From: an uncultured Clostridia bacterium
GTDB taxonomy: Bacteria > Bacillota > Clostridia > Oscillospirales > CAG-272
Reading direction: 5' to 3'
NCBI GenBank assembly: GCA_947627815.1
Contig: CANQXN010000121.1
Location: forward strand, 1 to 5,520
DNA: 5,520 nt
The notes under the pieces were generated by a model. It was not told the origin of the DNA, did not search any database, and was given only the letters and a program-made list of their open reading frames with translations. The first letter of the stretch is position 1, and each line of letters begins with the position of its first letter. A program made the position numbers and the translations under genes. Shown here one piece after another: positions 1 through 3,269 of the stretch.

Positions 1-590
1 CGCTGTCGGAAATCGCTAAAATCCGGTATGTCTATAACAACGACGGCCCCGGCTTTCGCACCTCGCCCCGGAACAACCCGGGATATCGGGCGCTGGCTGA
101 CCGAATGGTTCAGTTCACCCCCGAAAACTCGGTGGTGGGGTCCCTGCTCGACCACGACGAAGACCCCGAAGTGCTGGAAAGCGAAGGATTCAGCGTTTAT
201 CAGCACGACGGCTTCAATTGGCAGCTCATGAGCAACCGTTTTCTGCGCGCCCATGGCCGCACCAAAACCAGCGAGGCCTTTGAATCCACGCTGAAAGGCT
301 GGATCGCAAGCATGGGCGAAGAGGACGCCAAACGCTTTATCTCGCTTTTCTTTAAAGTGTTGTCCGCCGGCGGCGCCAAAACCCTGAGCGACATCTCCGA
401 AGAAAAACTGCGCTCGGCCTACCACATGACCGCCACCCTCCTCACGCTGGACAAGCCGACCCGCGACACCCTGTTCTATGCCCTGCGCCTCTTTTTCAAG
501 GAGCGCGCCCGCGTCATGAAGGAGCGAAAGGCCGCCGAAAAGGAAGCGCCGGACACAAGCGGCGAAAAAGCCAAAGAAAGCCTCGTTTAA
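1..590 (+). CDS. Mbeg1-like (DUF2974) alpha/beta-hydrolase-type protein, C-terminal part
   Basis: This is the 3' end of a gene that begins before the window. The reading frame opens at base 3 with no start codon and gives 195 codons to the TAA at 588-590. Family signatures are visible: IRYVYNNDGPGF at the front, then VQFTPENSVVGSLL, then YQHDGFNWQL followed by a TKTSEAFESTLKGW-like helical stretch. These match the C-terminal half of the Mbeg1-like/DUF2974 proteins common in Clostridia, which are predicted alpha/beta-hydrolase (lipase-like) enzymes. The nucleophile-serine half lies outside the window. The His in QHD is a candidate catalytic base, but that is inference. The last ~25 residues are a charged Lys/Glu-rich tail. 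An ATG at 105 is internal and should not be taken as the start, because the conserved NNDGPGF motif lies before it. The substrate is unknown. The gene converges on the metal operon and shares a terminator with it. Confidence 0.85.
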   Translation, partial: LSEIAKIRYVYNNDGPGFRTSPRNNPGYRALADRMVQFTPENSVVGSLLDHDEDPEVLESEGFSVYQHDGFNWQLMSNRFLRAHGRTKTSEAFESTLKGWIASMGEEDAKRFISLFFKVLSAGGAKTLSDISEEKLRSAYHMTATLLTLDKPTRDTLFYALRLFFKERARVMKERKAAEKEAPDTSGEKAKESLV

Positions 591-604
591 AAGAGAAACG
601 CATA

Positions 605-641
605 AAACCCCGCCTCCGCGAACAGCGCGGAGGCGGGGTTT
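605..641. terminator. Bidirectional intrinsic terminator between convergent genes
   Basis: A perfect inverted repeat has 16-bp arms at 605-620 and 626-641 around a 5-nt loop (AACAG). The arms run from A-rich outer ends to a GC-rich core, so each strand has a U-run at the 3' side of the stem: TTTATCCTTTT on + and TTTTATG on -. It starts 14 nt after the stop of the Mbeg1-like gene and 7 nt beyond the stop of the opposing znuA-like gene, so it most likely ends transcription from both sides. Confidence 0.9.
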
Positions 642-648
642 ATCCTTT

Positions 649-1611
649 TCAGGAGAGATATTGCCGCAAAGTTTCAAGATTTTCCCGCATGAGGGAAAGA
701 TAAGTCGCGCCGGCCTCGATCTCTTCGGGCGTCACCCGGTGGCAGGCGTGAAGCATCACGCTGGGAAGACCCGAGGCGGCGGCCAGCCGGTCGGCGACGA
801 TGTGGGCGCCGCCTTCCATATGGAACACGGCTTTCGCGCCGGTGGTTTTCAGCTTGTCGAGCAAAAAGGTCAAGGTGCGCGGCCCCGGCTCCACGGCGGC
901 GCTGCAGCCGGGAAAGGCGGCATAGTAGGAAAGGCCGTATTCCGCGGCAAAATAGCGGAAGGGGAAGCGATCGCCGAAAATCAAGAGCTTGTCAGACACG
1001 CCGGCAAAAAATTCGGCAAAATCGCGGTCAAGCGCTTCCAGCGAGGCGATAAGCGAAGCGGCGTTTTCGCGCTCGCGCGCCTGTCTTGCCGGGTCGGGAT
1101 CGGCGGCGACGATGGCGTCGGCGAGGGCGGCGGCAATTTTCACGGCGTTTTGGGGCGAGGTCCAGACATGTTCGTCATATTCCCCTTCCCCCGCGTCAGA
1201 GCCGCCCGCCATGCCCTCGACTGTTTCCTCTTGCAAAAGCGGCACATGGTCGACGAGGCGAAAAGTGGGGCAGTCCGGCAGGGCGGAAAGCAAAGTTTCG
1301 ATCGCGGCATCCGATTCGCCGCCGGTATAGAGAAAAAGGTCGGCGCTCTGTAGAGCCGCCATGTCGCGGAAAGTGGGATTGAAACTGTGAATGTCGCCCC
1401 CCGCCAAAAGCGAAACCTGCACATCGCAGCCTTTTGTGATGGCCAGGGCAAAATCATAGCCCACAAAATTGGAAGAGAGGATCGACACCGCCGCCGCAGG
1501 CTCCGGCTGTGAGCAGGCAACAAGCGAGAAAGAGAGCGCAAGCAGCAGAAGAAGCGCCATTCCCGCCGACAGCGCCCGCCGGCGCTTGGAAAAACAGAAG
1601 CGATCAGGCAT
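649..1611 (-). CDS. znuA: ZnuA/TroA-family metal ABC transporter substrate-binding lipoprotein
   Basis: A 320-residue extracytoplasmic metal-binding protein that would deliver Zn2+ (or possibly Mn2+) to an ABC permease. The ATG at 1611 is chosen because AAGGAGAG sits 6 nt upstream; longer in-frame starts up to 1698 only read through the end of the upstream gene. Residues 1-33 form a lipoprotein signal: basic FSKRRR, a hydrophobic stretch, then lipobox LVAC with lipidated C33. The mature protein has the family layout: GGDIHSFNPT (H75), LQSADLFLYTGG, DEHVWTSPQNAVKIA (H148), a helical backbone, and a C-terminal YLSLMRENLETL. The usual third-ligand motif (HDAFGYF type) reads FGDRFPFRYF here (G213 in place of His), followed by FPGCSA (C236) and LHACHRV (H288, C290, H291), as I recall for a clostridial subfamily. 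The loop before H148 is acidic and glycine-rich, not His-rich. It overlaps the regulator by 8 nt and is the last gene of its operon; no permease or ATPase is nearby. The zinc assignment rests on the neighbour. Confidence 0.88.
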   Translation of the reverse strand: MPDRFCFSKRRRALSAGMALLLLLALSFSLVACSQPEPAAAVSILSSNFVGYDFALAITKGCDVQVSLLAGGDIHSFNPTFRDMAALQSADLFLYTGGESDAAIETLLSALPDCPTFRLVDHVPLLQEETVEGMAGGSDAGEGEYDEHVWTSPQNAVKIAAALADAIVAADPDPARQARERENAASLIASLEALDRDFAEFFAGVSDKLLIFGDRFPFRYFAAEYGLSYYAAFPGCSAAVEPGPRTLTFLLDKLKTTGAKAVFHMEGGAHIVADRLAAASGLPSVMLHACHRVTPEEIEAGATYLSLMRENLETLRQYLS

Positions 1612-2182
1612 GAGGCTCTCCTTTTTTGTCATGGGCGGTGTTCGGGGCGGGGTTTGGGACGGTGTCCCGGGCAGTGTCCCGGGCGGTATCCGAAGCATCC
1701 AAAGCCACCGTCACGCCGGAAAAGCCGCCGGAAGGCTCCGCCCCGCCCGCCGCCTTGGCCGCGCGGCAGGCGGCGCAGGTGCCGTAGATCACGGTGCTGG
1801 AGACATCTACCACAAAATCGTGTTCCTTGGCGATGTGCGTTTCGATTTCGGTCATATGATGACAATTCAAGTGGATCACCTGCCCGCAGGTGAGACATTT
1901 TAGGTGAAAATGCGATTGGCAGGCGCCGTCATAGGCATACTGATAGAGCGATGTCCCCGCGCCGACATAGCGTTTCAGCCGGTTTTCCTTGGTAAGCCGC
2001 GCCAGAAGGCGGAAAACCGTCGCCTCGCCGAGCGAGATCTCGGGATTTTCAATGAGGTCTTTGGCGGTAAAACAGTCCCCCGGATGGGAGGCAAACCACC
2101 AGAGCAGCGCCTCTTTTTGTTTGGTGCGATAGCTCTTTTCTTCGGCCTTGTCGGCGTTTTTGCTCTTCTCGTTTGTTTTCAT
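1604..2182 (-). CDS. zur: Fur-family metal-responsive repressor, probably Zur
   Basis: A 192-residue Fur/Zur/PerR-family regulator. Residues ~17-73 form the winged helix (YRTKQKEALLWWF, then ISLGEATVFRLLARL, where the recognition helix is expected). Residues ~78-140 form the dimerisation and metal domain: HFH (91-93), CLTCG (C96, C99), the NCHH stretch (C107-H109), AKEHDF (H121) and YGTCAAC (C136, C139). The two CxxC pairs are the structural zinc site of the family; the His cluster is the likely sensory site. Adjacency to a ZnuA-like gene favours Zur over Fur or PerR, but sequence alone does not settle the metal. Beyond C139 there is an unusual ~50-residue tail ending in five degenerate tetrapeptide repeats (residues 165-184). 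The start at 2182 has only a weak GAGG site 5 nt upstream, which may keep the repressor at low level. The 3' end carries the ribosome binding site and start of the znuA-like gene, so translation is probably coupled. Confidence 0.88.
   Translation of the reverse strand: MKTNEKSKNADKAEEKSYRTKQKEALLWWFASHPGDCFTAKDLIENPEISLGEATVFRLLARLTKENRLKRYVGAGTSLYQYAYDGACQSHFHLKCLTCGQVIHLNCHHMTEIETHIAKEHDFVVDVSSTVIYGTCAACRAAKAAGGAEPSGGFSGVTVALDASDTARDTARDTVPNPAPNTAHDKKGEPHA
1617..1624 (-). promoter_or_regulatory. Ribosome binding site of the znuA-like gene, inside the regulator gene
   Basis: On the - strand AAGGAGAG lies 5-6 nt before the ATG at 1611 and within the last codons of the upstream gene. It decides the start at 1611 over the longer in-frame options. 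The start and the upstream stop overlap as ATGCCTGA (1604-1611), the arrangement expected for translational coupling. Confidence 0.85.
1631..1690 (-). repeat. Five degenerate 12-nt tandem repeats in the 3' end of the regulator gene
   Basis: Read on the - strand, five consecutive 12-nt units follow the pattern [GA]AY-MCY-GYC-CNN. They encode DTAR, DTAR, DTVP, NPAP and NTAH (residues 165-184). The first two units are nearly identical (GATACCGCCCGG and GACACTGCCCGG). The array lies entirely in the C-terminal tail, after the last CxxC pair, so changes in copy number would alter only the tail. Confidence 0.8.
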
Positions 2183-2201
2183 GCCCGCCTCGACGCAAAA
2201 C

Positions 2202-2228
2202 GAATTTGATATTGACTCTCAAATTCAA
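2202..2228. promoter_or_regulatory. Candidate Fur-family (Zur) operator, two overlapping dyads
   Basis: A perfect inverted repeat has arms GAATTTGA (2202-2209) and TCAAATTC (2219-2226) with a 9-nt centre. A second dyad overlaps it: TTGA at 2206 and 2212 is mirrored by TCAA at 2219 and 2225, giving half-sites stepped by 6 bp around a centre at 2217. Overlapping half-sites offset by 6 bp are typical of Fur-family operators bound by two dimers. The site starts about 10 bp downstream of the -10 box at 2238-2243, over the expected transcription start and early transcribed region, so binding should block initiation. It does not match the usual TCGTAAT-N-ATTACGA Zur box, so the regulator's ownership of it is inferred from position and architecture. 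Confidence 0.7.
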
Positions 2229-2237
2229 GTCTTCCCT

Positions 2238-2266
2238 ATTGTACAAAAAAACAGGCGATTTGTCAA
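2238..2266 (-). promoter_or_regulatory. Sigma-A promoter of the zur-znuA operon
   Basis: On the - strand a perfect -35 TTGACA (2261-2266) is separated by exactly 17 nt from -10 TACAAT (2238-2243; one mismatch from TATAAT). Transcription should start near 2231, giving a leader of about 50 nt that contains the candidate operator. No other promoter is apparent before the znuA-like gene, so both genes probably depend on this one. Confidence 0.85.
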
Positions 2267-2301
2267 GAGCCAAAAGAAAAAAGAGAGGGTTTTTCAAAAC
2301 A

Positions 2302-2330
2302 AAAGAGGCCGCCGCAAGGCAAGCCTCTTT
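2302..2330 (-). terminator. Intrinsic terminator after the NYN gene
   Basis: Arms AAAGAGGC (2302-2309) and GCCTCTTT (2323-2330) form an 8-bp stem, with a 3-bp inner GCC/GGC helix at 2311-2320 in the loop. On the - strand the stem is followed by TGTTTTG, a modest U-tract. It begins 3 nt past the stop of the NYN gene and lies before the promoter of the next operon, so it separates the two transcription units. The + side has no T-run, so it appears to work in one direction. Confidence 0.75.
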
Positions 2331-2333
2331 GTG

Positions 2334-3101
2334 TCAACTGTCCAGAAGGTGGTCGTTTTTGATGAGCTGGTTATTCAACGCCAGCACTTTGATAAAGCGT
2401 CCGCCGGAAACATATTTTCTCGTCTGATAGATATAGCCGTCAGACATCAGCCCTTCCAAGGCGTCAGAAATCTCTTTCTGATCGCAGCCCGCTTCTTTCG
2501 CGAGCGCCTCCACCGTTTTGACAAAGGTGGGGCGGGGGGAACTTGAAGAGGCATAAAGTTTTGTCAACGCGCGAAGAACCGTACGGCGGCGGGCAAGCGC
2601 GATTTCTTCTTGCGACGGCAGCGCCGTCGTCGCCGTGGCGGTGTTTTTCAAAGAGACGCTGATGGCGTTCTCGATCCCGTAAATCTCTACCTCCTTGTGC
2701 CGCTTATGCACAAGATAACTCACCACCGAGCTGAAATGCCCATCGCCGGTAAAAAGAATAAAAACATCGATATCATCGTAAAATGAGCGCTGATAGATGT
2801 GGTCGAGCATAATAAAATCGGTGAAATCTTTTTTAAAGTGCGCGGAAGCGTTCTGCGTTTCGATAATATTTGAGGTCACTTCCCGTATTTTCGGGATCTC
2901 GGCGCGCAGGGCGGGATTGGAAAAATCGCCGAAAAAGGCAATGTCCCTGACATCGTATTTCTCCGAGATCGTCTGATAAAAGCCCCGAATATCCGGCCTC
3001 ATGGAAAAATTGTTATGCAAAGAGATGCACCAATGCTCGAAATCAATAAAAGCGGCGGCTGTTTTGCGACCCTTTCCGGAAAGCTTCTTTCCGAAAAACA
3101 T
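2334..3101 (-). CDS. NYN-domain (LabA/DUF88) predicted ribonuclease with C-terminal winged-helix-like region
   Basis: A 255-residue cytoplasmic protein with no signal peptide or membrane segment. Residues ~13-150 form a NYN domain, a PIN-like fold. The expected acidic metal-binding residues are visible: FIDFEHW (D20), KKDFTDFIMLDHIY (D95, D100) and LFTGDGHFSSVV (D120). GDFSNPALRAEIP and NIIETQNASAHFKKDFTD are typical of a clostridial group of these proteins. A linker rich in Ala and Thr (154-160) leads to residues ~165-240, a helical region (EEIALARRRTVLRALTKLY, then KEISDALEGLMSDGYIY) ending in a basic segment, which looks like a winged helix for binding nucleic acid. The family is predicted to cleave RNA in a metal-dependent way; the target here is unknown. 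The start at 3101 is supported by AAAGGAG 5 nt upstream. The gene is divergent from polA and appears monocistronic, with its own promoter and terminator. Confidence 0.85.
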   Translation of the reverse strand: MFFGKKLSGKGRKTAAAFIDFEHWCISLHNNFSMRPDIRGFYQTISEKYDVRDIAFFGDFSNPALRAEIPKIREVTSNIIETQNASAHFKKDFTDFIMLDHIYQRSFYDDIDVFILFTGDGHFSSVVSYLVHKRHKEVEIYGIENAISVSLKNTATATTALPSQEEIALARRRTVLRALTKLYASSSSPRPTFVKTVEALAKEAGCDQKEISDALEGLMSDGYIYQTRKYVSGGRFIKVLALNNQLIKNDHLLDS

Positions 3102-3159
3102 ACAAACTCCTTTCTGTCTGATTCCCCTCGGTCAAACAAAAAAACCGAATGGTACTGTT

Positions 3160-3188
3160 ATTATACCTGATTTTTTGAAAGAAATCAA
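3160..3188 (-). promoter_or_regulatory. Promoter of the NYN gene
   Basis: On the - strand a perfect -10 TATAAT (3160-3165) lies 17 nt downstream of TTGATT (3183-3188; 4 of 6 matches to TTGACA). Transcription should start near 3153, giving a leader of about 50 nt before the ATG at 3101. No riboswitch-like structure is evident in the leader. Confidence 0.75.
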
Positions 3189-3207
3189 GATTCTTTTGAA
3201 AAACCCT

Positions 3208-3236
3208 TTGCCATTCGGGCGGTTTTATGCTATACT
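3208..3236 (+). promoter_or_regulatory. Promoter of polA, extended -10 type
   Basis: TTGCCA (3208-3213) and TATACT (3231-3236) are separated by 17 nt, and a TG at 3228-3229 makes an extended -10 element. Transcription should start near 3243, leaving a leader of about 27 nt that contains the ribosome binding site AAAGGTGG (3255-3262), 7 nt before the ATG at 3270. The -35 boxes of the two divergent promoters are only 19 bp apart. Confidence 0.8.
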
Positions 3237-3269
3237 GGAGACAGCGTACAAACGAAAGGTGGTTTTTTC

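Noticed and set aside
105..590. ATG at 105 as the start of the first gene
   Set aside because: The conserved NNDGPGF motif lies upstream in the same frame, so the gene continues to the left of the window.
661..1353. A 230-codon open frame on the + strand opposite the znuA-like gene
   Set aside because: It is a shadow of the real - strand gene in GC-rich DNA: rich in Gly, Arg and Ala, no recognisable domain, and no promoter or ribosome binding site before it.
1612..1698. A longer start for the znuA-like gene, adding 29 residues
   Set aside because: The added residues only read the regulator's repeat region in another frame, would precede the lipoprotein signal, and are outcompeted by the strong ribosome binding site for the ATG at 1611.
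2614..2628. GACGGC-AGC-GCCGTC hairpin inside the NYN gene, with a T-run some 20 nt later on the + strand
   Set aside because: The stem is only 6 bp, the T-run is too far away, and it lies inside coding sequence for an Ala/Thr linker and Ser-Gln segment; most likely chance.
3101..3153. A riboswitch or structured leader before the NYN gene
   Set aside because: The leader is about 50 nt, AT-rich and without a convincing stem, too short for a known riboswitch class.
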